A stretch of 64,000 bases of DNA, taken from positions 124,001 to 188,000 of the forward strand of contig NZ_QVNU01000005.1 of the NCBI RefSeq assembly GCF_003545715.1. The letters are read 5' to 3'. This document shows positions 42,184-50,462 of the stretch, piece by piece (within the stretch, counting starts at the first letter, position 1; each line of letters opens with the position of its first letter). The notes under the pieces were generated by a model. It searched no databases. It had not been told where the DNA came from and worked only from the letters and a program-made list of their open reading frames with translations. Position numbers and translations under genes: made by a program. This DNA is from Taibaiella koreensis. GTDB lineage: Bacteria > Bacteroidota > Bacteroidia > Chitinophagales > Chitinophagaceae.

Positions 42184-43293
42184 TCATTCGTTGTTCCTGA
42201 CCAGCTCTTCCAGGCCATAATAGCGGATGGCCTCCTGCCTGAGCGGGTGCACGCTCCACTCTGCCCATTCATTGGTATAAGGATCGTAGCCGCATTTCAA
42301 AGGCTTGGAAGTATCCAGGCCACCGGTGTCGATATGTGTACGGCCGGTATAGGCACGGCAATCGGTACAAATGTAGCGGTACTCACAGTCCCTGCAAACA
42401 GCGATATCATCCTTGGTAAGCCCCCAGTATTGCTTAAAGCCCGGATGTTCCAAAGCCTCTGCCAGCTTGGTTTCCCTTATGTTGCCAAAGGATGTCTCCA
42501 TTGCCGGACAGTTTTTGATATTGCCATGTATGTCTATTCCTATTTTCTTATGAAGACAAGAGTTATGGTTCATGGCTTCAAGCACTTTAGGGAAATTCGT
42601 ATCGAAGTAGGCTGCACTCACGATGCCACAATGCTTAAACGAATGGATATTGCTTCTGGAAAACCGGACGTCGAAATAAATATTGCGGTCCCAGGGATCG
42701 GTCCGGTCGAAGGGAGCATTGTAAAAAAGGATGCTTGTCAGAGGAGTGAGCCTGGCATTTAAGTTTTTCAGAAAATCGGCTCCAACCGCCTCATGATATG
42801 CGGTGACGATCTCCACAGAGCTTATTTCTGTGCCGTCGAAGCGCTCCAGAACGCTTTGCAGCCCATCGATGTCCATCGGCCTGTAAAACATCAGGACAAG
42901 GGAAGTGCACCGCAGCCCGTTCAGCTGTTCCAGGATCGTCCCCAGGTTCCTTTCCATATCTTCCGACACTTCGATAACCGCATTGGTTATTTTCCCCGAT
43001 CCGGAAAACGCTGTGCTCATTGGCGGAAAACGGTTGAACTCTTCCAGGGATTCACAGTAAAAGCCGTATTCGTTTTCGGTAAGGTACGCCAGGTATTCGC
43101 TGATCGTTTCGCGGTTCTCTGCGCCATACTGACGGAAAAGATCTTCCACACTCGTTGCACTATCCAATTCCGTAATAATAGCGACGAGATCGTTGGGTAT
43201 AAGGGTGCTGCTTTGTCTTTGCAGGTCACAGATCAGCGAACGGGCAATGCCCTTGCTGACGATGCAATTGGTGAATAGCTTGAAATAAGTCAC
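42184..43293 (-). CDS. gwsS: Grasp-with-spasm system SPASM domain peptide maturase
   Basis: 369 aa. It starts with GTG at 43293, overlapping the TGA of the 66-aa gene as GTGA, which indicates translational coupling. The C-terminal SPASM domain has seven cysteines (246, 262, 300, 303, 309, 312, 334; CPAMETSFGNI, CRDCEYRYICTDCRAY, CGYDPYTNEW) able to bind auxiliary Fe-S clusters. Where radical SAM proteins carry CxxxCxxC after the NAVIEVSE strand (about 104-111), this protein reads EDMERNLGTIL without cysteine, so no SAM-cleaving cluster is visible. With the ATP-grasp gene it forms the grasp-with-spasm pair that modifies a ribosomal peptide. Confidence 0.9.
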   Translation of the reverse strand: MTYFKLFTNCIVSKGIARSLICDLQRQSSTLIPNDLVAIITELDSATSVEDLFRQYGAENRETISEYLAYLTENEYGFYCESLEEFNRFPPMSTAFSGSGKITNAVIEVSEDMERNLGTILEQLNGLRCTSLVLMFYRPMDIDGLQSVLERFDGTEISSVEIVTAYHEAVGADFLKNLNARLTPLTSILFYNAPFDRTDPWDRNIYFDVRFSRSNIHSFKHCGIVSAAYFDTNFPKVLEAMNHNSCLHKKIGIDIHGNIKNCPAMETSFGNIRETKLAEALEHPGFKQYWGLTKDDIAVCRDCEYRYICTDCRAYTGRTHIDTGGLDTSKPLKCGYDPYTNEWAEWSVHPLRQEAIRYYGLEELVRNNE

Positions 43294-43490
43294 AGTATCC
43301 GGATTAGTGCTTTACAGGGTTTCTTTACCTGGATATGAAATGGGTGCCGGGCGCTGAGCAGTGATTTGCCGGTATACGTCAATTTCTTTCGCTCGGCTTC
43401 CAGTTCGATGATCTCCATGAACTGGAAATTTAAAGGCAACTGGTCTTTATGGAGCCGGGCCAGCTCCCGTATCTGCTCTGCTTTATTCAT
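43290..43490 (-). CDS. Small protein encoded within the grasp-with-spasm operon
   Basis: 66 aa, starting 3 nt after the gwsG stop and overlapping the gwsS start by 4 nt, so it is very likely translated. It is basic and helical at the N-terminus (MNKAEQIRELARLHKDQLPL), then NFQFMEIIELEAERKKLTY and a basic tail HIQVKKPCKALIRIL. I do not recognise the family. It could be an adaptor that brings the precursor to the enzymes, like a minimal recognition protein, or a second small substrate; neither is shown by sequence. Confidence 0.65.
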   Translation of the reverse strand: MNKAEQIRELARLHKDQLPLNFQFMEIIELEAERKKLTYTGKSLLSARHPFHIQVKKPCKALIRIL

Positions 43491-43493
43491 AGT

Positions 43494-44387
43494 TTAGCTT
43501 TTTAAAAAATCAGCGATCTCTTTTTCCAGGTTATAGTTGCAGGGAAGCGACACCATCCCGAACTGCCCTACAGGATTGACTTCCAGGAACACATGCTCCA
43601 ATGAGGGGGTGACGATCATATCGATGGAACCGGTGTTTAAGGACAATGATTCCATCAGGCAGGTCAGCTTTGCTTCTATGGCTGTGGGTAGCGTATAAGG
43701 TATATTCCGGTTGGGTCGTTCCTTGTTATACTTCCTGAAATCTGTAGTGGTCTGCGGATCGTTCTGGGAAAAGATGGCCATGCTCCAAAACCTGCCATGC
43801 AGGTAAAATATCCGCAACTCATATTTCTTCTCTGTGTACCGCTGAAAAAAAGACAAGCCGGATGAATGGCTGTCATTGAGCTTTACAACGGGCAGGATTA
43901 TCCTCAGCTGATCGCTGTTAAAATGAGTATTGCCATTCACCCCTTTTACGATGTAGGTCGCATCCTGCTGCTGAAAGTCATGCTCCAGGCAATAGTCGGG
44001 CACAGTGAGCCCGCATGCCTTTGCTTTTTCAAGCACAATAAGTTTATTGACATGCAAGCCGGCCGCACTACCGATCGACTTTACCTGTTCCAGTTTGTAA
44101 TTGACATAATCTTCGATGATCACATTATTCTCGTACAGGTACAGGTCCAGTTCCCTGTCCTTAAATGCATTACTCCGAATGAAGAACTTACCGCGGCGGA
44201 ACCAGACAGCATGAATGTCTTTCAGGCAAATCTTGTTCTCACCTATATAAAGGGTCCCCTTATCCGCATCGGTATAACGCAGGGTATCGGTTTTAAGAAC
44301 GACTGTATACGGCACGCCGTAATCGTCCAGGTAGCCGGCAACTGCCAGGGTGCTCAGGTCATTTACTTCTGAAAAGATCAATATCAT
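43494..44387 (-). CDS. gwsG: Grasp-with-spasm system ATP-grasp peptide maturase
   Basis: 297 aa, cytosolic ATP-grasp ligase of the MvdC/MvdD-like (graspetide) class, which uses ATP to link Asp/Glu side chains of a precursor peptide to Ser, Thr or Lys side chains. Visible marks: VWFRRGKFF in the N-terminal domain, ATP-binding YIVKGVNGNT (Lys148), YELRIFYL (189-196), DFRKYN (216-221), and the metal-binding VFLEVNPVGQFGMVS (266-280, Glu269 and Asn271). It follows the precursor gene after a hairpin and precedes the 66-aa gene by 3 nt. Confidence 0.92.
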   Translation of the reverse strand: MILIFSEVNDLSTLAVAGYLDDYGVPYTVVLKTDTLRYTDADKGTLYIGENKICLKDIHAVWFRRGKFFIRSNAFKDRELDLYLYENNVIIEDYVNYKLEQVKSIGSAAGLHVNKLIVLEKAKACGLTVPDYCLEHDFQQQDATYIVKGVNGNTHFNSDQLRIILPVVKLNDSHSSGLSFFQRYTEKKYELRIFYLHGRFWSMAIFSQNDPQTTTDFRKYNKERPNRNIPYTLPTAIEAKLTCLMESLSLNTGSIDMIVTPSLEHVFLEVNPVGQFGMVSLPCNYNLEKEIADFLKS

Positions 44388-44399
44388 TTTGGAAATATG

Positions 44400-44434
44400 A
44401 AGGGCCGCTCCTGCGATAGCTGCGAGCGGCCCTT
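44400..44434 (-). terminator. Attenuator hairpin between precursor and maturase genes
   Basis: Perfect 11-bp stem AAGGGCCGCTC / GAGCGGCCCTT between gwsA and gwsG. On the minus strand the 3' side is followed by CATATTTCC, not a true T-run. Partial termination or transcript protection here would give more precursor mRNA than enzyme mRNA, a frequent design in peptide clusters. Confidence 0.65.
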
Positions 44435-44456
44435 ATTCAATGGTGATGTACGGCGG

Positions 44457-44693
44457 TTAGGGGCATTGAACCTGGCCGGATCCAAGGCCACCCCATATAT
44501 CGCCATCCCTTAAATCGACACAGTCGCAGGTGCCGTCGAGCGGGTAAGGACCAGTGGGGTTGCCCAGGCTGTAGTCGTCGGTCATCATAGACAATCCGAT
44601 AGTAATTGGTTTGCCTCCGACTGTTACATTGATCAGCTGATCATCGGCTAAATGTGCGCCTTTGAAGGCTTTAATAGATTGTAGCTTTTTCAT
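44457..44693 (-). CDS. gwsA: Grasp-with-spasm RiPP precursor peptide
   Basis: 78 aa from the ATG at 44693. The leader MKKLQSIKAFKGAHLADDQL resembles Bacteroidota peptide precursors and reaches a Gly-Gly at 26-27 (NVTVGG), a possible cleavage site. The remaining 51 residues form the presumed core: rich in Thr/Ser (31, 35, 38, 42, 47, 55, 72) and Asp (39, 40, 53, 57, 60, 63, 65), the acceptor and donor types used by ATP-grasp enzymes, plus Cys56, Cys58 and Cys77. It is the first gene of the operon gwsA - gwsG - 66-aa gene - gwsS. No peptidase or exporter gene is adjacent. Confidence 0.85.
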   Translation of the reverse strand: MKKLQSIKAFKGAHLADDQLINVTVGGKPITIGLSMMTDDYSLGNPTGPYPLDGTCDCVDLRDGDIWGGLGSGQVQCP

Positions 44694-45013
44694 GTTTTTA
44701 AAAATTAATTGAATCCGTAATAGCGACAGCAAATCGCTTGCAGCCAAAGATGCCAACATTCGGCCAGCCCGATCGCAGGTAATTCACAAGAGCGGCCTTT
44801 TTCTTTATGTGCCGGGTTGTATATTTTTTTATGCACTGCTTCCTTTACGCTACCGGTTGGTGTTCAGGATACGTTACGGACGGCCAGGATACGCGATCAG
44901 CCACGATCATACCGCTTCGCGCCCCGACCGGGCTGCCCTATACAAAAGCGGCCGTCCCAGATCAGGGACGGCCGCTTACGCTTTAACAACGGTTCAGCAG
45001 AAGATCATTTTCA
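44694..45013. other. Intergenic region upstream of the RiPP operon
   Basis: About 320 bp between the TonB receptor stop and the precursor start, both on the minus strand. It contains the receptor terminator (44946-44977). The gwsA promoter must lie here, but I find no exact TAnnTTTG box on the minus strand. Confidence 0.5.
44946..44977 (-). terminator. Terminator of the TonB receptor gene
   Basis: Perfect 13-bp stem AAGCGGCCGTCCC / GGGACGGCCGCTT with a six-base loop; on the minus strand it continues into TTTTGTA. It lies 37 nt past the receptor stop and isolates the RiPP operon. Confidence 0.85.
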
Positions 45014-47800
45014 TCAGAACTTCAGGCTCACGTTCACAAAATAGTTGGCGCCGAAACCGTAGAAGTATTTGCTCGGGAAACGGTCCGGGTTGGTGTTATC
45101 AAAACGCAGCTGCTCAAAGCCGCCGGTCTGAATGCTCTTGTTATTCAGGATATTGTTTACACCGGCATTGATGTACAGGTAGGTGCCGCGGGGCAACCAA
45201 CGCATCGCTTTGCTCAGCAGGAAGGATTTGCCGGCAAATACGTCGACCGTAAAGGCTGAAGGCAGCTTTTCCTGGTCCAGCACTGTATGCCAGGGATCGC
45301 TTCCGGGTGTCAGCAGATCGACGTTCTCAACCGTACGGCGGCTGGGATTAATGTCGACGTAGTTACGATCAAGCAGGTTAAAATTCACATTGGCATACCA
45401 GTAGTGGGGCGAACGGTAATTCAGGCCCAATGTATACGCCGATTGAGGACCAGCAGCCACGTAGTGGTTCTTCAGATAAGCCGTGCTTTTGCCAACGACT
45501 TTGCTGGTATCATTATCCAGGAAAATGCTGATATTGGGATTGTCTTTATAGAACACCTGAGCCCAGGTCGCTACGGCGCTGGCGGTAAAGCTCGGCGATA
45601 TTTTGGCTTGCAGCGCCAGCTCACCACCGATATGACGGACATTCACATTCTGCATAACATAGTTCACGAACGTGCGGTAATCTTCATGATAGAAACGCAT
45701 GATCTCGGTGCTGTTGTCGATATCGGTAGCAAAGGCTGTAAGCCGGCCATTGAACCTTGGCGAACGCAGCAGGTAACCACCCTCGACACTCCTGATCTGC
45801 TCCACCTTGGGATTGTCGATCATGGAATTCCTTGTCCTGGGTGAGAAGAAGGTATTGTCGAAAGTAGGCGCGTTGGTCATCAATGCGCCATTCACGAACA
45901 GGTAGTTACGGCCGTTGATCTTATAGGTAACACCACCTTTAACCTGGTAGTTGAAAAAGTTTTGGGTCTCAGACTTACCGTAAGAATTTTCGGGGAACAG
46001 ACCATTTTTGTACAGACCTTCCCTGCTGAAACCATCGGAGCCAAGCCGGCCTGCCACGAAGAAGTCGACCTTGTTAAAGGTAAACATGGCCTGAGCCCAG
46101 GCAAAGCCTTTCGTAAAACGGCTGTAATAGTCGTAATTATATTTATCGCCTACATGCACGATTGCGTTAGGATTATTCAGATCGACCTGGTTAAAAGTAC
46201 TGTTGCCGATATAGGTACGTTCGGCAAACTGGTTCAGGTTGACATAGTAATCGCCGCCCAGAAGGTCAAGCAGCTTGCGGTAGCTTTCTGTTTGCTGATA
46301 GATGAAGCTTACACCGGCATAAATGCTGATATGCTCGTTCACGGCTTTCTGCAGGTTGGCAGCAAAGCTGTACTTATTGATATCGTCGCGGTCTTCGCCC
46401 ACCACATACACAGAGCGGTGTCCGCTAACGCCGGGCATTCCGTCGGTATTCATACGGTTGGCAGCGTACAGCCGGTTCCAATCGATCTGGCGGGTATTTT
46501 CATCATTCAGCCATTTATCGCGGGTCTCATCGGCCAGGGTGTAGTTGGCGCCTTTGGGCGAATTGATATAGGCGCTGGGCAGGTAGCCATAATAATCGGG
46601 ACGCGGATCGCGCGCGTTGTACCAGTCAAGGGCCGAGTTGCCGTTATAACCGTTCTGGTAAGCAGCTACGATATTCAGGTGTGTGGTGCTGTTGGGGTTA
46701 TACTCGTAGTTCAGCATGTATATGGGCTGAAACGAATTGCTGACCCTGGCATTACGCTTTTCGCCATCCTGGTAACCCCAGTTGGGGTTGTAGAAATTGG
46801 TGCCGGCCAGGTCCATAGCTTCCTGAGTAGAAGGCATGGCCTTACCCCGCTTGGTAGGCGCACCGAAAGTGGTAAAATGCAGCAGGCTTTTCTTGCCCAG
46901 CTTGCGGCTGATGCCTAAGTAGTAAGAATAGCCATCGTAAAAAGTACCAGGGATATAGCCTTCGTTGGCCCAGCGCTTGGAAGCCGAAACGGAGATCGCC
47001 CAACCGTTCTGCATCATACCGGTGCTGTGGGTCAGCATCACACGATGACGGTACGTACGATTGGAATTTGAATAGGAAATGCGGGTCTGCTTACGTTGTG
47101 CGGCAGCAGTGGCGTTGATCGAGGAAGAGCCTGTAAGACCGCCGAAGCCATCTTCACCGGGCTGCAGGCCGAACACTACAGATTGGTTGCGGAACACGTC
47201 GTTGAGACCGCCCCACTGCCCGAAGAAAGCAGAGCCCATTTCAACATCGTTCATCTGCAGACCATTCATGTATACTTCCAGCTGATCGCGGTTATAGCCC
47301 CTGAGCTGGTAGCGCAGCGGGCCGAAGGTAAAGGCGGCAGCGCTCATGAACGGATCGCGGGAGGCCGTCAATACGCCCGAAATGCTCTGGTCGGCGATCC
47401 CGTCATCGTCGGCGCTGGAAGAGCTTTCCTCCAGGGCAATGGTGGGCAGCTGACCGGCCACGGGATTAGCAGCGGCATCGTCAACCTGGGCTGTAAGCTC
47501 GCCGAGCTCAACCAGGTCTTTATCCACCGCTATCTTAAAAGTATCATTAATACTGTAACCATTGCTGACCACCATCATATAGTTCCCCAAAGCCACCTGG
47601 CTAAAGATAAACTCGCCATTACCATCGGTCGTGGTAAGCAATTTAAGGTCGGGGATCAGGACTTCCAGCTCACCAATAGCATTTTTGGTATTGGCCGAAA
47701 GCACCTTGCCTTTAACAATTGCTGTAGCTTTTGCGGCATCCTGTGCAAACAACTGCGCATGGAACAACAACGCGAAGACACTGAGTAAAACAACTCTCAT
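45014..47800 (-). CDS. TonB-dependent outer membrane receptor with carboxypeptidase-like N-terminal domain
   Basis: 928 aa from the ATG at 47800, chosen because it opens the signal peptide MRVVLLSVFALLFHAQLFAQ and lies 21 nt after a TACTTTTG box that overlaps the alternative start. The order is: carboxypeptidase-regulatory-like beta domain (about 28-100, VKGKVLSANTKNAIGELEVLIPD...), plug (about 130-240, YQLRGYNRDQLEVYMNGLQMND), then the barrel ending in NYFVNVSLKF with a terminal Phe. It imports a TonB-driven ligand, or works in surface export; no substrate-binding lipoprotein is adjacent, so the ligand is unknown. Confidence 0.9.
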   Translation of the reverse strand: MRVVLLSVFALLFHAQLFAQDAAKATAIVKGKVLSANTKNAIGELEVLIPDLKLLTTTDGNGEFIFSQVALGNYMMVVSNGYSINDTFKIAVDKDLVELGELTAQVDDAAANPVAGQLPTIALEESSSSADDDGIADQSISGVLTASRDPFMSAAAFTFGPLRYQLRGYNRDQLEVYMNGLQMNDVEMGSAFFGQWGGLNDVFRNQSVVFGLQPGEDGFGGLTGSSSINATAAAQRKQTRISYSNSNRTYRHRVMLTHSTGMMQNGWAISVSASKRWANEGYIPGTFYDGYSYYLGISRKLGKKSLLHFTTFGAPTKRGKAMPSTQEAMDLAGTNFYNPNWGYQDGEKRNARVSNSFQPIYMLNYEYNPNSTTHLNIVAAYQNGYNGNSALDWYNARDPRPDYYGYLPSAYINSPKGANYTLADETRDKWLNDENTRQIDWNRLYAANRMNTDGMPGVSGHRSVYVVGEDRDDINKYSFAANLQKAVNEHISIYAGVSFIYQQTESYRKLLDLLGGDYYVNLNQFAERTYIGNSTFNQVDLNNPNAIVHVGDKYNYDYYSRFTKGFAWAQAMFTFNKVDFFVAGRLGSDGFSREGLYKNGLFPENSYGKSETQNFFNYQVKGGVTYKINGRNYLFVNGALMTNAPTFDNTFFSPRTRNSMIDNPKVEQIRSVEGGYLLRSPRFNGRLTAFATDIDNSTEIMRFYHEDYRTFVNYVMQNVNVRHIGGELALQAKISPSFTASAVATWAQVFYKDNPNISIFLDNDTSKVVGKSTAYLKNHYVAAGPQSAYTLGLNYRSPHYWYANVNFNLLDRNYVDINPSRRTVENVDLLTPGSDPWHTVLDQEKLPSAFTVDVFAGKSFLLSKAMRWLPRGTYLYINAGVNNILNNKSIQTGGFEQLRFDNTNPDRFPSKYFYGFGANYFVNVSLKF

Positions 47801-47821
47801 AATATAATTTATATTGGGGTG

Positions 47822-47829
47822 CAAAAGTA
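47822..47829 (-). promoter_or_regulatory. Candidate -7 box TACTTTTG of the TonB receptor gene
   Basis: Exact TAnnTTTG on the minus strand, 21 nt before the ATG at 47800. It covers the alternative start at 47824 and so argues against it. Confidence 0.5.
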
Positions 47830-47914
47830 AAAATTATCCATCCGGGACACGAGTATCGCAAATTATCTTTCCATTAAGATATGAACAAAATACGAATACA
47901 ATTAATAAGTTCGC

Positions 47915-47941
47915 CCGAAATCACCCGCTCGGGTGTTTCGG
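47915..47941. promoter_or_regulatory. Palindrome between divergent genes
   Basis: A 12-bp inverted repeat CCGAAA(T)CACCCG / CGGGTGTTTCGG with a two-base centre and one extra T. It lies between the divergent TonB receptor and methyltransferase promoters, 11 nt upstream of the TATTTTTG box. It could be an operator or an RNA hairpin. Confidence 0.45.
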
Positions 47942-47951
47942 CGGTAAATCG

Positions 47952-47959
47952 TATTTTTG
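47952..47959 (+). promoter_or_regulatory. Candidate -7 box TATTTTTG of the methyltransferase gene
   Basis: Exact TAnnTTTG 24 nt before the ATG at 47984, the usual distance in this window. Confidence 0.45.
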
Positions 47960-47983
47960 GCCCCTTATCATTGTAAATGACTC

Positions 47984-49078
47984 ATGGAGACGACTAATAT
48001 TCAACTGAAACCCTTGTTTGAAGAAGACAATGTACGTGCGCTGGAGGCCATCGACCGGGCCCAGATGATCGCTTTTGCTCCCTATGTATGGGAGGCCTCC
48101 CGCCTGCTGCGGGACAAAGGTATCCTGCATGCCGTGGAAGCTGCCCGCAGCGAAGGCATCACCATAGCCGAAGTCGCCCGTCAGGTAGATATGCAGATTT
48201 ATGGTGTACGGATATTGCTGGAAGCGGGCCTGGGCATGTCGCTGGTCTTCCGCAAAGAAGACCGCTATTTCCTGGCCAAAACAGGACATATCCTGCTCAA
48301 TCATGAAATGACGCGGGTCAATTTCGACTTCATGCGCGATGTTTGCTACAAAGGTTCCCCTACGTTGGAGGCCTCTATCGATCACAATAGCCCGGAGGGG
48401 CTCAAGACCCTGGGCAACTGGAATACCCTGTATGAGGGCCTTTCGACTTTCCCCTCCCCTGCCAAGGAAAGCTGGCTGGCCTTTGACCATTATTATTCCG
48501 ATAATGCCTTTCCCGAAGCCCTGCCCATCGTTTTCAATACCCCCCCCAACCGTATGCTCGATATTGGCGGCAATACCGGCAAATGGACACTAGCCTGTCT
48601 GGAATACAACAGCCAGGTGCATATGGGCATCGTGGACCTGCCGGGACAACTGAAAATGGCAGAGCAGAACATTGATGCCGCGGGCTTTACCGGAAGGGTA
48701 TCTTACCACGAGCACAACGTGCTTGATGCCGCGCTGGAACTGCCGGCCGGATACGATACCATATGGATGAGCCAGTTCCTCGATTGCTTTGCCGATGAAG
48801 AGATCGTAGCCATCCTGCAAAAATGTTACCGGGTAGCCGATGAGCACACGCGCATCTTTATCAATGAAACCTTCTGGGACCGGCAGCGTTTCGCCACTTC
48901 GGCCTTTGCGCTCCAAATGACCTCCCTGTATTTTACCAATATAGCCAATGGCAACAGCCAGATGTATGACAGCAAGGTATTTTACCAGCTCATCGACAAG
49001 GCAGGCTTCGATATTGTGCAGCAGCACGATCTCATAGGGCTCAGCCATACGATACTTGAATTGAAAAAAAGACCCTGA
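47984..49078 (+). CDS. Class I SAM-dependent methyltransferase (O-methyltransferase-like)
   Basis: 364 aa, cytosolic. The N-terminal ~120 residues look like a winged-helix dimerisation domain (LLRDKGILHAVEAARSEG ITIAEVARQV) as in O-methyltransferases for small molecules. The SAM-binding motif I is RMLDIGGNTGKW (about 190-201), followed by acidic GIVDLPGQL and the YDTIWMSQFLDCF strand. The substrate is probably a phenolic or polyketide-like metabolite. The next gene encodes a halogenase-like flavoprotein 100 nt away. A similar pair occurs in flexirubin-type pigment clusters, but the other pigment genes are not in this window. Confidence 0.85.
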   Translation: METTNIQLKPLFEEDNVRALEAIDRAQMIAFAPYVWEASRLLRDKGILHAVEAARSEGITIAEVARQVDMQIYGVRILLEAGLGMSLVFRKEDRYFLAKTGHILLNHEMTRVNFDFMRDVCYKGSPTLEASIDHNSPEGLKTLGNWNTLYEGLSTFPSPAKESWLAFDHYYSDNAFPEALPIVFNTPPNRMLDIGGNTGKWTLACLEYNSQVHMGIVDLPGQLKMAEQNIDAAGFTGRVSYHEHNVLDAALELPAGYDTIWMSQFLDCFADEEIVAILQKCYRVADEHTRIFINETFWDRQRFATSAFALQMTSLYFTNIANGNSQMYDSKVFYQLIDKAGFDIVQQHDLIGLSHTILELKKRP

Positions 49079-49178
49079 TCGTAGCATCGACATGCGGCGG
49101 AGGTTGCCAACTCCGGCTGTTACCACTGAGGAATGCTACTATTTCACACCCATTAAAATTATCCTTTCGGTTTTTGGT

Positions 49179-50414
49179 ATGATAACAACAGACGTATTGG
49201 TGATCGGGGCAGGCCCTTCGGGCACCGTAGCCGCAGCAATGATCAAGAACGCCGGCTTCGATGTAAGAATCGTGGAAAAACAACAGTTTCCCCGTTTCGT
49301 GATCGGTGAAAGCCTCTTGCCACGCTGTCTCGACGCCTTGAATGAAGCGGGCTTCATGGATGCGCTGAATGCGCAGCATTTCCAGATCAAGGCGGGCGCC
49401 AAATTTGTACGCAACGGTGAGATCTGCGATTTTACTTTTGAAAAACAGCATACTGACGGCTGGCGTTATGCCTGGCAAATGCCCAGGGCCGACTTTGACT
49501 TGACGCTAGCCAACGAGTGTGAGCGCAAAGGCATACCGGTCGCTTACAAACATGAAGTAACTGCAATCGAGATAGCAGAAGACGGGAGCAGCGTTACCAC
49601 CATTCTGCCGGAGGGAGGCGAGCCTTACCAGATCAAGGCCCGTTTTATCGTAGATGGCAGCGGCTATGGCCGGGTGATCCCCAGGCTGTTCAATCTGGAA
49701 AAGCCTTCCAGCCAGCCAGCCCGCAAAACCATGTTTGCCCATATGACCGATCCCCGGCGCCTGGAACAGGAAGAACCCAACCGTATTGTAGTGTACGTGC
49801 ATCGCGACGATTGCTGGATATGGACCATTCCCTTCGCCAACGGCAATACTTCGGTAGGTTATGTATCCAAGCCCGAGTTTTTTGACAAATATACCGGTAC
49901 ACCCGAAGAGCAGTTCCGTGCCATGATCGCCGATGAGCCGGCATTGAAAGAGCGCTTTGCCCATGCAGAGCTGATCTTCGAGCCCCGCGTGCTGCAGGGA
50001 TGGAGCGCCACCACCGATACCTTCTGGGGCAATGGCTTTGTGCTCACCGGCAATGTAACCGAGTTCCTCGATCCCATCTTCTCTTCCGGGGTAACCTTGG
50101 CTACCGTGTCGGCGCAAACAGCCTCCAAGCTGGTGATCCGTCACCTGAACGGTGAAGCGGTAGACTGGCAAAAGGAGTATACGGAACCGACGATGCAGGG
50201 CGTGAATGTATTCCGTACCTATGTCAATGGTTGGTACGACGGGACCCTGTTCAAGATCTTCTTCGCCAGGAATAAGAGCGAGCAGTTCAAAGAGCAGATA
50301 TGTAGCGTGCTCGCCGGCTATGTGTGGGATATGAGCAATCCATTTGTAAAGACACATGAGAAGGCCGTACGGAACCTGGCCAACTACCTGGACAATGTGC
50401 CGGAACACTCATGA
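49179..50414 (+). CDS. FAD-dependent monooxygenase / halogenase-like oxidoreductase
   Basis: 411 aa from the ATG at 49179, which starts right before the dinucleotide-binding motif VLVIGAGPSGTVAAAM. Further marks: FPRFVIGESLLPRC (substrate/FAD region of the halogenase-like group), MPRADFDLTL, and DDCWIWTIPFANGNTSVGYV, close to the GWxWxIP motif of flavin-dependent halogenases with Cys in place of the first Gly. FVLTGNVTEFLDPIFSSGV corresponds to the second FAD motif. It may hydroxylate or halogenate an aromatic product together with the preceding methyltransferase; which reaction cannot be told from sequence. Confidence 0.88.
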   Translation: MITTDVLVIGAGPSGTVAAAMIKNAGFDVRIVEKQQFPRFVIGESLLPRCLDALNEAGFMDALNAQHFQIKAGAKFVRNGEICDFTFEKQHTDGWRYAWQMPRADFDLTLANECERKGIPVAYKHEVTAIEIAEDGSSVTTILPEGGEPYQIKARFIVDGSGYGRVIPRLFNLEKPSSQPARKTMFAHMTDPRRLEQEEPNRIVVYVHRDDCWIWTIPFANGNTSVGYVSKPEFFDKYTGTPEEQFRAMIADEPALKERFAHAELIFEPRVLQGWSATTDTFWGNGFVLTGNVTEFLDPIFSSGVTLATVSAQTASKLVIRHLNGEAVDWQKEYTEPTMQGVNVFRTYVNGWYDGTLFKIFFARNKSEQFKEQICSVLAGYVWDMSNPFVKTHEKAVRNLANYLDNVPEHS

Positions 50415-50429
50415 TAACCGACATTTAGC

Positions 50430-50437
50430 TACCTTTG
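50430..50437 (+). promoter_or_regulatory. Candidate -7 box TACCTTTG of the YHS lipoprotein gene
   Basis: Exact TAnnTTTG 25 nt before the ATG at 50463. No -33 partner is at the standard distance. Confidence 0.5.
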
Positions 50438-50462
50438 CATCATCAATTATAACCGGAACAAT

